Shown here piece by piece: positions 56,753 through 64,000 of a DNA stretch of 64,000 bases. The position numbers and the translations under genes are program-made. Every line of letters begins with the position of its first letter. Within the stretch, counting starts at the first letter, position 1. This DNA is from Arthrobacter sp. S39 (lineage in GTDB: Bacteria > Actinomycetota > Actinomycetes > Actinomycetales > Micrococcaceae), in assembly GCF_004320525.1 (NCBI RefSeq), contig NZ_SIHX01000003.1, positions 186,001-250,000 on the forward strand, given 5' to 3'. The notes beneath the pieces were generated by a model. It was not told the origin of the DNA and did no database searches. It worked only from the letters and a program-made list of their open reading frames with translations.

Positions 56753-58978
56753 ATGACCAAAAGCGCCGACACGCACTGCCCTTACTGCGCCCTGCAGTGC
56801 GCCATGACGCTCAAGTCTCCAGCGGAACTGACCCCGGCTTCCGAGCCGGGGTCAGTCCCCGTGCCCGCCGGTGCCGCTGAACTGGCCTCCGCCACAGGTC
56901 CTGTCCTGGAAGTCAGCGGCCGGGACTTCCCCACCAACCGCGGGGGCCTGTGCCGGAAGGGCTGGACCTCAGCAACCCTCCTGAACCACCCGGGACGCGT
57001 CACCGAGCCGCTCCTCAAGGGCGACGACGGGATCCACCGTCCCATCGGCTGGGACCAGGCTCTTGCCCTGGTCACCAAAGCAGTGAAGGACACCCGCGCC
57101 CGCTACGGGAAGGACGCCGTCGGCGTTTTCGGCGGCGGCGGCCTCACCAACGAAAAGGCCTACATGCTGGGCAAATTCGCCCGCCTGGCCCTCGGCACCT
57201 CCCGCATCGACTACAACGGCCGTTTCTGCATGTCCTCCGCGGCGGCCGCCGGTATGCGCGCCTTCGGCGTTGACCGCGGGCTCCCCTTCCCGCTCGAAGC
57301 CCTGGACAGCGCCAGCACCATCATGATGCTGGGCTCCAACGTTGCCGAGACAATGCCCCCGTTCGTCCAGCACCTCAAGGGCGCCCGCGACGCCGGCGGC
57401 CTGATCATCGTTGATCCCCGCCGTTCCGCGACAGCCAACTTCACCTCCGACGGCGGCGGCATCCACCTGCAGCCGCTGCCGGGCACTGACCTGACCCTCC
57501 TGCTGGGCCTCTCCCACGTGGTCATCCATGAAGGCCTGGCCGACGCCGCCTTCATCGCGGAGCGCACGTCCGGCTACAACGCCGTGGTCCGCAGCGTGAA
57601 CTCCTTCTGGCCCGAACGCGTCCAGTCGATCACGGGTGTCCCGGCGGAGCTCATCCGCGACACCGCCCGGAGGCTTGCCGACGGCGCACGCAAGGGCGGC
57701 AGCTACATCCTCACCGGCCGCGGCGTGGAACAGCACGTTGACGGCACGGACACCGCCACCGCCGCAATCAACCTGAGCCTGCTCCTGGGCCTGCCCGGTT
57801 CGCTCCGCAGCGGCTACGGCACCCTCACCGGCCAGGGCAACGGCCAGGGCGGCCGCGAGCACGGCCAGAAGGCCGACCAGCTCCCCGGCTACCGGAAGAT
57901 CACCGACCCCGCCGCCCGCGCCCACATGGCCGGCGTCTGGGGCGTCCCGGAGGAAACCATTCCCGGCCCCGGCCTCCCGGCCGTCCAGCTGCTCAAGTCA
58001 CTTGGACAGCCCGACGGCGTCCGCTGCCTTTTTGTCCACGCCTCCAACATCGCGGTGGCCTCCCCCGATGCCAACTCCGTCATCGCCGGGCTCCGCAGCC
58101 TCGATTTCCTCGTGGTCTGCGACTTCTTTATGTCCGAGACCGCAGCCGAGGCCGACCTCATCCTGCCGGTCCTGCAGTGGGCCGAGGAGGAAGGCACCCT
58201 GACCAACCTCGAAGGACGCGTGCTGCGCCGCCGCCGTGCCCTGCAGCCTCCCGCCGGTGCCCGCAGCGAACTGTGGATCATGGCCCGGCTGGCCGAGGCC
58301 CTCGAGGCACCCTCCACCTACAGCGAGGACCCGGAAACGGTGTTCGAGGAGCTCCGGCTCGCCTCCGCCGGCGGCCTGGCCGACTACTCCGGCATCGACT
58401 ACGCCATGCTGGACCGGGGCGAGGCCGCCTACTGGCCGTACCCCGCGGGCAGCACCGGCACGCCGCGGCTGTTCCTGGACGCGTTCGCCCACGCCGACGG
58501 CAAGGCGGTCATGACCCCGGTGACGCCGCGCCGCCGTCGTACGCCCGAGGCCAACCCTGACCCGGCAGCAAAAACCATGACCCTCATCACCGGCCGCCTC
58601 CTGGAGCACTACCAGTCAGGCGCCCAGACCCGGCGGGTGTCCGAGCTGCTGGCCAGCCAGCCCGAAGCAAAAGTCCAGATCCATCCGGCGGCCGCGATGT
58701 CCATGGGAATCGCCGAGGGTTCCTTCGTCTCGGTGGCCAACGAACGCGGACAGGTGGTCTGCCAGGCCGAGCTCAGCACGGCGATCCGCCCGGAAACGGT
58801 GTTCCTGCCGTTCCACTTCCCCGAACTCGAAAGCGCCAACCGGCTGACGGAAGCCGCCACGGACCCCATCTCCGGGATGCCCGAATTCAAGTTCAACAAG
58901 GTCTGGGTCCGGCTGGCTGCCGACCAGGCCCCGAACCAGCCCCAGACCAGTGTTCTTCAGACGACGGAGGCCTCATGA
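56753..58978 (+). CDS. Assimilatory nitrate reductase, molybdopterin catalytic subunit
   Basis: This 741-residue cytosolic enzyme reduces nitrate to nitrite. Its N terminus binds a [4Fe-4S] cluster through C9, C12, C16 (CPYCALQC) and C67 (GGLCRKGW). The molybdopterin guanine dinucleotide domains follow ([19 protein letters not shown] with the Mo-ligand region, [37 protein letters not shown]). The C-terminal domain begins near [21 protein letters not shown]. No Tat signal is seen, which fits an assimilatory Nas-type enzyme. I chose the ATG at 56753, two bases after narK. Its stop overlaps the electron-transfer gene by 4 bp. Confidence 0.94.
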   Translation: MTKSADTHCPYCALQCAMTLKSPAELTPASEPGSVPVPAGAAELASATGPVLEVSGRDFPTNRGGLCRKGWTSATLLNHPGRVTEPLLKGDDGIHRPIGWDQALALVTKAVKDTRARYGKDAVGVFGGGGLTNEKAYMLGKFARLALGTSRIDYNGRFCMSSAAAAGMRAFGVDRGLPFPLEALDSASTIMMLGSNVAETMPPFVQHLKGARDAGGLIIVDPRRSATANFTSDGGGIHLQPLPGTDLTLLLGLSHVVIHEGLADAAFIAERTSGYNAVVRSVNSFWPERVQSITGVPAELIRDTARRLADGARKGGSYILTGRGVEQHVDGTDTATAAINLSLLLGLPGSLRSGYGTLTGQGNGQGGREHGQKADQLPGYRKITDPAARAHMAGVWGVPEETIPGPGLPAVQLLKSLGQPDGVRCLFVHASNIAVASPDANSVIAGLRSLDFLVVCDFFMSETAAEADLILPVLQWAEEEGTLTNLEGRVLRRRRALQPPAGARSELWIMARLAEALEAPSTYSEDPETVFEELRLASAGGLADYSGIDYAMLDRGEAAYWPYPAGSTGTPRLFLDAFAHADGKAVMTPVTPRRRRTPEANPDPAAKTMTLITGRLLEHYQSGAQTRRVSELLASQPEAKVQIHPAAAMSMGIAEGSFVSVANERGQVVCQAELSTAIRPETVFLPFHFPELESANRLTEAATDPISGMPEFKFNKVWVRLAADQAPNQPQTSVLQTTEAS

Positions 58979-60537
58979 GTGAGCAGATTGTCATTGTCGG
59001 TTTTGGCCCTGTGGCCGCGCGCCTGATCGATGAACTGATGCCGGCAGTCCGCGACGGACACGTCAGCCTGACGGTGGTGGGCGAGGAATCCGAAGCCGCC
59101 TACAACCGCGTGCTTGTTGCCGACCTCGGCGTAGGGCGCACCACGGCAGATGCGCTGGCCCTGTCCGATGCCGAAGCTCTGGCCGCGGAGGGCGTGGACG
59201 TCCGCCTCGGCGTGAAGGTCCGCCGCGTCGACCGTGCCCGCCAGCAAGTGGTCCTCACCGACGGCACGTCCGCCCACTACGAGCGCCTGGTCTTCGCCAC
59301 CGGCTCGCGTCCGGTCATTCCCAACCTCACGGGCATCAACCCCGACCCCACCTCCCCCGTGCTCCCTGCCGGCGTCACCGCCCTCCGCGACCTGCGGGAC
59401 GCCGGGGTGCTCCGCCAGGCGGTCGACGGCGGCAAGCGCGTGGTGGTGCTGGGCGGCGGCGTGCTGGGCCTCGAAACAGCCCTGGCCGCTGCCGAGGAAG
59501 GCGCCACCGTGACGGTGGTGCACAACGGTCCGCATCCCCTGGGCCGCAACATCGACCGCGGCGGCGGCGCGGTCCTTGCTGCCAGCCTGCGCCAGTGCGG
59601 TGTCCGGATGGCCGGGAATGCACGCTCCACTGGAGTGGAGCACAACGCGCCCGACGGCGGTTTCTCGGCTCTGCTGCTCGACGACGGTTCAGCGATCGAC
59701 GGCGACCTCCTGGTCATCTCGTGCGGCGTGCGTCCCCGGACGGAGCTGGCCGAAGGCTGCGGCCTTTCCACCGGCACCGGAATCCTGGTGGACCACCGGC
59801 TCCGCGCGCACCACGAACCCCACATCTTCGCGATCGGCGACTGCGCCGAGGTCCGCTGCCCGGATCCAGCCTGTGCCGAGTGCCGCACGGCGAAGGGCCC
59901 TTCCGGCCTGGTGGGCCCGGGCTGGCGGCAGGCTGAATGGCTCGCCGAATACCTCACCCTCCTCGCTACAGGCACGCAGGAGGCAGCCGACACCCTGCAG
60001 GAGCTGCCCCAGGAGCAGGCCGGCATCATTGTGCTCAAGGCCCGCGGCATGAACATGGCGGTGGCCGGCAACAACGGCGCCGATCCCTGGGACGAGGATG
60101 CCCTCACCGCCGGAGCCGTGAACGGCCGTCCCCGCCTGCAGATCGCGCAGTGGGCGGACCCCGAACACGGCCGCTACGTCAAGATGACCACCCGCGGCGG
60201 AGTGCTGGAAGGCCTCGTGGCGGTGGGCATGCCGCGGACCGCCGCGGAACTGGTAGGGCTGTTCGAGCGCGGCGCGGAGCTGCCGGCCGACCGCTCGCTG
60301 CTGCTCCGCCTGGACGGCCCTGACCAGCTGGCAGCATCCGGCCCGGCAGACCCGGCGGGCACTGTGTGCCGCTGCGCCGGAGTCAGCGGGACCAAGATCC
60401 AGGGTGCTGTGGAGGACGGCTGCTCCACGGTGGCCGAAGTCTCCAAGGCAACCCGCGCCGGGACCGGCTGCGGCGGCTGCCACGAGGACATCAAGGGGCT
60501 CATCGAAAAACACTTCCAGGCGGCTGCCGCCGCCTGA
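58975..60537 (+). CDS. NAD(P)H/FAD electron-transfer subunit with [2Fe-2S] BFD domain (NirB-like N-terminal half)
   Basis: This 520-residue flavoprotein has the two-Rossmann fold of NirB/rubredoxin reductases: VIVGFGPVAARLIDEL with an altered first glycine motif, VVVLGGGVLGLETALAAAEEG and a typical IFAIGDCAEV. The C terminus is a BFD-like [2Fe-2S] domain (TVCRCAGVSGTKIQGAVEDGC, AGTGCGGCHEDIKGLIE). The sirohaem nitrite-reductase half of NirB is absent, so this is most likely the subunit that carries electrons from NAD(P)H to the nitrate reductase, like Bacillus NasB. An extra Cys pair CPDPACAEC lies near 300. Starts at ATGA overlapping the reductase. Confidence 0.9.
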   Translation: MSEQIVIVGFGPVAARLIDELMPAVRDGHVSLTVVGEESEAAYNRVLVADLGVGRTTADALALSDAEALAAEGVDVRLGVKVRRVDRARQQVVLTDGTSAHYERLVFATGSRPVIPNLTGINPDPTSPVLPAGVTALRDLRDAGVLRQAVDGGKRVVVLGGGVLGLETALAAAEEGATVTVVHNGPHPLGRNIDRGGGAVLAASLRQCGVRMAGNARSTGVEHNAPDGGFSALLLDDGSAIDGDLLVISCGVRPRTELAEGCGLSTGTGILVDHRLRAHHEPHIFAIGDCAEVRCPDPACAECRTAKGPSGLVGPGWRQAEWLAEYLTLLATGTQEAADTLQELPQEQAGIIVLKARGMNMAVAGNNGADPWDEDALTAGAVNGRPRLQIAQWADPEHGRYVKMTTRGGVLEGLVAVGMPRTAAELVGLFERGAELPADRSLLLRLDGPDQLAASGPADPAGTVCRCAGVSGTKIQGAVEDGCSTVAEVSKATRAGTGCGGCHEDIKGLIEKHFQAAAAA

Positions 60538-60574
60538 CATCTCCGACCGGTGATTGAATCCCGCCTTCCCCAAA

Positions 60575-60606
60575 GCCAAGGCCTGCGGTTTTCCGCAGGC
60601 CTTGGC
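60575..60606 (+). terminator. Hairpin terminator of the nitrate operon
   Basis: The perfect 14-bp arms 60575-60588 and 60593-60606 enclose a TTTT loop, 37 bp after the last stop. Confidence 0.85.
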
Positions 60607-60763
60607 GCAGGCTGTTCCCAATGGCGTGGGCTGTCAGTAGACTCACCGCACGGGCCTCCGGCCCGTAGGTAGCAGACCTGCGCTGGGCAGTGTCATGGTT
60701 TGCACCAATTCGCAGCGTCTGCCACCGCGAAGAGTCACCACTTCGAGGAATTGAGGTAACGCT

Positions 60764-61057
60764 ATGCACAAGAAATCACTGCTGGGTGCTGCAGTCTGTA
60801 CGTTGGCGCTGATGGGAATGGCCACCGCACCGGCGTCGGCGGCAGGGCAGGTGGAACGGGGCCCCGAGCACGCCAATTCCATCTGCTCGTTCTCCGGACT
60901 CAATGACCATCCGGACGATCCGTTTGAAGGTGGACGGGTCCAGTCCTACGGCCAGATCGTCGCAGCCGGCTTCAAGGACTTCGCTCCGAGCCCCGGCGAA
61001 TTCTGCAACGGCCACCTGTTCCCCTACCCCGAGGCTTTCCCTGAGGAAGGTCCATAA
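60764..61057 (+). CDS. Small secreted protein of unknown function
   Basis: This 97-residue protein has a signal peptide ending at PASAAG and a mature part of about 70 residues rich in Asp, Pro and Gly (HANSICSFSGLNDHPDDPFEGG, PGEFCNGHLFPYPE) with two cysteines that could form a disulphide. The ATG follows TGAGG, 7 bases upstream. No family recognised. It is monocistronic and is followed by a hairpin. Confidence 0.8.
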   Translation: MHKKSLLGAAVCTLALMGMATAPASAAGQVERGPEHANSICSFSGLNDHPDDPFEGGRVQSYGQIVAAGFKDFAPSPGEFCNGHLFPYPEAFPEEGP

Positions 61058-61070
61058 CAGCTGTCACAGG

Positions 61071-61095
61071 GTTGGCCCCCGGTCTCGGGGCCAAC
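61071..61095. terminator. Hairpin between convergent genes
   Basis: The 9-bp arms 61071-61079 and 61087-61095 (GTTGGCCCC/GGGGCCAAC) serve the secreted-protein gene and perhaps pspC on the other strand. Confidence 0.7.
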
Positions 61096-61115
61096 TGCAG
61101 ACCGTCTCCCCTGGC

Positions 61116-61301
61116 TTACGCCGGGGCCTTGGGAATCATGATCCACAGGGCGATGTAGACCAGCTCGCCGATCCCCACCAGGCCAAAGATCACAAAGCCG
61201 AGCCTGACCAGGAATTTCGGCAACCCAAACCGGGCTGCCAGGGCAGCGCAGACGCCGCCGATGATTTTTCCACGGCGCGGCCGCTCGAGAGCTGTAGTCA
61301 T
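61116..61301 (-). CDS. PspC-domain membrane protein
   Basis: This 61-residue protein is a single PspC domain: RGKIIGGVCAALAARFGLPKFLVRLGFVIFGLVGIGELVYIALWIMIPK. The KIIGGVCAGLA-type start and the membrane helix with a final WxxxP are diagnostic. PspC proteins sense or respond to envelope stress in other bacteria; in actinobacteria the short forms have no clear role. It is a lone gene. Confidence 0.92.
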   Translation of the reverse strand: MTTALERPRRGKIIGGVCAALAARFGLPKFLVRLGFVIFGLVGIGELVYIALWIMIPKAPA

Positions 61302-61469
61302 GCCGCCACGCTACCGTGATCCCCCAACGCCCACCAGCCCCGCGTGAAGAGGGTTCGCGCCGGCGCCATCGTTGTGCGGAAATCTCAAGATTCGGCGGCT
61401 TAGTTCGACCGCTTCAAGGGTTCCTTGTCCTTGTTGACTTCAGCCGTACCGAGGCATACGTTTCGATCA

Positions 61470-61488
61470 GGATGCCTGGTCAGCATCC
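61470..61488. promoter_or_regulatory. Inverted repeat upstream of small secreted protein
   Basis: GGATGC-N7-GCATCC, a perfect 6-7-6 repeat 62 bp before the start. It could be an operator or a leader hairpin. Confidence 0.35.
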
Positions 61489-61549
61489 GTGAGTCGGCAT
61501 CAAGCCCGGGGGGATCCCTTACTGACGCACACATCCCTTGGAGCAGGAC

Positions 61550-61969
61550 ATGAAATTCAACCCGCGCCTGACGGTCAAGTTCATGGCCTTTCTGATGGCG
61601 CTGTTCGGACTCACCGCCTCCCCCGCCAACGCTGCCCCCAAACCTGCGTCGCTGACGCAGGTCACGGCCACGCTGGCGAACAACATCGTCCAGGTCGAAC
61701 TGACGGTGAGGTGCACGCCTGGCAAGACCTATATGTTCCAGATCTTCCAGGTCTTCCAAGGTGAAACGGTCGGCTGGAACGATGAACCAGCCTTCCTTCC
61801 CACACCCTGCGGCACGCGCGAAACACAATTCGCTGTGGGGATGACCGGCCTGTTCACCACCGGGAAGGCCCAATTGCGGGCGATCATCTACCTCTGCGAG
61901 GCAGGCGAAAGCGATCACACAGCCTGTCCCACGGTGGAGGTATGGAAGGACGTCAGGTTGCGCGCCTGA
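61550..61969 (+). CDS. Small secreted protein of unknown function
   Basis: This 139-residue protein has a signal peptide (about 1-28, ending SPANAAP) and a mature beta-rich domain: QVTATLANNIVQVELTVRC, TYMFQIFQVFQGE, PTPCGTRETQFAVGM and AQLRAIIYLCEAGE, with four cysteines that could form two disulphides. The layout resembles an Ig-like or DUF-type secreted domain, but I recognise no family. I chose the ATG at 61550, with a GGAGCAGGA site before it; a TTG at 61538 is possible. Confidence 0.8.
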   Translation: MKFNPRLTVKFMAFLMALFGLTASPANAAPKPASLTQVTATLANNIVQVELTVRCTPGKTYMFQIFQVFQGETVGWNDEPAFLPTPCGTRETQFAVGMTGLFTTGKAQLRAIIYLCEAGESDHTACPTVEVWKDVRLRA

Positions 61970-61993
61970 AATGCCCCGGAGCTGACAACAGCC

Positions 61994-63409
61994 CTACATG
62001 TGGACGTGCAGGCGCCGCGCCGCTTCCGAAATGGATCCGCTCAGCGACGGGTACACCGTAAACGTGCTGGCGACGTCGTCGACGTGCAGCTTCTGCTTCA
62101 CCGCGATGGAGATGGCGAAGATCAGCTCGGAGGCGTTCGGCCCCACCACCACCCCGCCGATGACGGTCCCGGAACCCTTGCGCGCGAAGATCTTGACGAA
62201 GCCGTCCTTGTGGTTGCGCATCTTGGCGCGGGCGTTGCTCTTAAGCGACAGCTTAACGACGTCGCCCTGGTACTTGCCGGACTCGATCTCGGCCTCGGAG
62301 ACACCCACGGACGCGATCTCCGGCGACGTGAAGATGTTGGACGCCACCTGGTGCAGCTTGATGGGCGTCACGCCGTCGCCCAGGAAATGTGCGATCGCGA
62401 TCCTGCCCTGCATGGCTGCTACGGACGCCAAGGCGAGCACCCCGGTGCAGTCGCCGGCGGCGTAGATGTTCGGGGCGGTGGTGCGGGAGACGCCGTCGAC
62501 CTTGATGTGTCCGCTTTCGGTGAGGGCCACGCCCGCTTCCTCCAGGCCGATGCCTGCGGTGTTGGGAATGGACCCGACGCAGACCAGGCAGTGGCTGCCG
62601 GTGACCTTCGAGCCGTCGCCCAGGGTAACCACCACGCCGTCGTCGGTCCGTTCCACGGTCTCGGCGCGGGCACGGGACAGGACCCGCACGCCGCGGCGTT
62701 CGAAGACTTCCTCCAGCACCTCGGCGGCGTCGGTGTCCGAACCGGGAAGCACCCGGTCACGGCTGGAAATCAAGGTGACCTTGGAGCCCAGGCCGTTGTA
62801 GGCGGACGCGAATTCGGCACCGGTCACACCGGACCCCACCACAATGAGCTCCTCGGGAAGCTCGTCGAGGTTGTAGATCTGCGCCCAGTTCAGGATGCGT
62901 TCGCCGTCCGGCCGGGCGGTGGGCAGTTCGCGCGGGTGCGCACCCACGGCCAGCAGGATGGTGTCCGCCTCGACAATTTCCGTGCCGTCCGCGGTCAGGA
63001 CTTCGATGGTGTGGTTGTCAACGAGCTTGCCCGAGCCAAGCAGGATGCGGACGTTCTGGTGTTCCAGCCCGGTCGATATGTCCTGGGACTGTTGACGTGC
63101 CAGGCCCAGGAGGCGGTCGTTGATGTGCTTGAGGTCGGCGCGCATGGCAGGCACGAAGTCTCCGCCGTCGACGTCGAACTTCACTCCCAGCTCCCCCGCC
63201 TCGCCGACGCGGGTCATCAGGTCCGCCGTCGCGATCAGGGTCTTGGAAGGCACGACGTCGGTGAGCACGGCAGAGCCGCCCAGTCCGGCGCGTTCGATGA
63301 TGGTGACCTGCGCCCCCAGCGAGGCAGCGACCATGGCGGCTTCGTATCCGCCCGGGCCACCTCCGAGGATTGCGATCCGGGGTGAGCTGAAATCAGGGTG
63401 CGTAGTCAC
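61994..63409 (-). CDS. NAD(P)H-quinone dehydrogenase, LpdA-like flavoprotein
   Basis: This protein of about 471 residues belongs to the pyridine-nucleotide disulphide reductase family: FAD motif IAILGGGPGGYEAAM, NAD motif ELIVVGSGVTGAEFASAY and IYAAGDCTGV. The redox-active CxxxxC of lipoamide dehydrogenases is replaced by GLGGSAVLTDVVPSKT, so it cannot act on dihydrolipoamide. That matches Mycobacterium LpdA (Rv3303c), which reduces quinones. The start may be GTG 63409 (with GGGAGAA upstream) or TTG 63415. It diverges from the purine nucleoside phosphorylase gene. Confidence 0.88.
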   Translation of the reverse strand: MTTHPDFSSPRIAILGGGPGGYEAAMVAASLGAQVTIIERAGLGGSAVLTDVVPSKTLIATADLMTRVGEAGELGVKFDVDGGDFVPAMRADLKHINDRLLGLARQQSQDISTGLEHQNVRILLGSGKLVDNHTIEVLTADGTEIVEADTILLAVGAHPRELPTARPDGERILNWAQIYNLDELPEELIVVGSGVTGAEFASAYNGLGSKVTLISSRDRVLPGSDTDAAEVLEEVFERRGVRVLSRARAETVERTDDGVVVTLGDGSKVTGSHCLVCVGSIPNTAGIGLEEAGVALTESGHIKVDGVSRTTAPNIYAAGDCTGVLALASVAAMQGRIAIAHFLGDGVTPIKLHQVASNIFTSPEIASVGVSEAEIESGKYQGDVVKLSLKSNARAKMRNHKDGFVKIFARKGSGTVIGGVVVGPNASELIFAISIAVKQKLHVDDVASTFTVYPSLSGSISEAARRLHVHM

Positions 63410-63526
63410 AAACAACCATTCTCCCGCATGGGGCGCCGCACCACCAATAAACAGCCGTGGCCATGGTGCCGGTCACCAGCACCCGTGATGCTGTGCACAG
63501 GAGCAACAGCACGATAACTTGTACCA

Positions 63527-64000
63527 GTGAGTAATACAGACTTCCTGAACACTGACCCCTTTGCCGCCGCCCGCGCCGCCGCCGACTACATCGCCGGGGA
63601 AACAGGTGTGGACCGCCACGACGTCGCCCTGGTCCTCGGCTCGGGGTGGGGCCAGGCCGCCGACCTGATCGGCGACACCACCGCCACGCTGTCCGCGGAC
63701 GAGGTTCCCGGTTTCCATGCCCCGGCGGTGGAAGGCCACGTGGGCACCATCCGCTCGGTCCTCACCAAGGAAGGCAAGCGGGCGCTGGTGCTGGGCGCGC
63801 GCACACACTTCTATGAGGGCAAAGGCGTCCGCGCCGTCGTCCACGGCGTCCGCACCGCGGCCGCCGCCGGCTGCACGACCCTGGTCCTCACCAACGGCTG
63901 CGGCGGCCTCAACGAAGCCTGGGCACCGGGCACTCCAGTGCTCATCAAAGATCACATAAACCTCACCGCCGCCTCCCCGCTGGAGGGCGCCACCTTTGTT
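63527..64000 (+). CDS. Purine nucleoside phosphorylase, N-terminal part, cut by window end
   Basis: The frame starts at GTG 63527 and stays open to the last base (158 codons visible). It has LVLGSGWGQAADL (phosphate-loop serine), VEGHVGTIRSV, GARTHFYEGKGVRAVVHGVR and LTNGCGGLNE, then KDHINLT, which mark the trimeric class of purine nucleoside phosphorylases that split inosine and guanosine with phosphate. The -10-like TAACTT (63515-63520) is only 6 bases before the GTG and there is no good ribosome-binding site, so the mRNA is probably leaderless. Confidence 0.93.
   Translation, partial: MSNTDFLNTDPFAAARAAADYIAGETGVDRHDVALVLGSGWGQAADLIGDTTATLSADEVPGFHAPAVEGHVGTIRSVLTKEGKRALVLGARTHFYEGKGVRAVVHGVRTAAAAGCTTLVLTNGCGGLNEAWAPGTPVLIKDHINLTAASPLEGATFV

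Noticed and set aside
58975..60537. Nitrite reductase large subunit (NirB)
   Set aside because: The sirohaem/[4Fe-4S] domain of NirB is missing, so only the electron-transfer half is supported.

Overview
The window reads as a high-GC Gram-positive chromosome, most likely from Arthrobacter or Pseudarthrobacter (Micrococcaceae). The reasons are the strong bias to C/G-ending codons, the frequent GTG/TTG starts, the split acyl-CoA carboxylase with a small epsilon subunit, a PspC protein, an Rv1264-like cyclase and WXG100/EccC genes. I see no tRNA, rRNA, CRISPR array, insertion sequence or prophage. The genus is inferred from gene content, not from a database match.

Layout. 1-1306 (+): end of a DcuS/CitA-type sensor kinase and its response regulator. 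1413-5533 (-): RidA, GNAT, inositol-phosphatase-like and NAD-dependent DNA ligase genes. 5569-35846 (-): the central locus. In transcription order it holds two giant Ig-like/FN3 surface proteins, a MoxR ATPase, a DUF58 protein, a transglutaminase-like membrane protein, an RDD/FHA protein, a PP2C phosphatase, an FHA protein, a Ser/Thr kinase, another FHA protein, an EccC-like FtsK/SpoIIIE ATPase, two paralogous proline-rich anchored proteins and a WXG100 protein. Seven junctions between neighbouring genes are short overlaps, six of them 4-bp ATGA type. The order fn3-moxR-duf58-tgm-prpC-fha-pknB resembles what I recall of the PFNA cluster of Bifidobacterium longum. Here the fn3 gene is duplicated and the locus runs on into type VII secretion genes.

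35966-39530 (-): class III adenylate cyclase, PH-domain protein, biotin protein ligase and a short-chain dehydrogenase. 39738-43259 (+): acyl-CoA carboxylase beta and epsilon subunits and a DUF885 hydrolase. 43598-53471 (mostly +): dicarboxylate symporter, a secreted protein (-), YbjQ protein, TetR regulator with an MMPL exporter, Maf, acyl-CoA carboxylase alpha subunit, an NTF2-like protein and a glutamine amidotransferase. BirA, AccD/AccE and AccA together form a lipid-precursor module. The same palindrome, TTGTAG-N5-CTACAR, lies upstream of both accD and accA.

53597-60537: an MHS-type transporter (-) diverges from a nitrate assimilation operon (+) of NarK, a molybdopterin nitrate reductase and an NAD(P)H/FAD/[2Fe-2S] electron-transfer subunit. 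The shared upstream region holds a GlnR-box-like element and a phased array of GTCCA half-sites. 60764-64000: two small secreted proteins, PspC, an LpdA-type quinone dehydrogenase (-) and the start of a purine nucleoside phosphorylase (+), which runs off the window.
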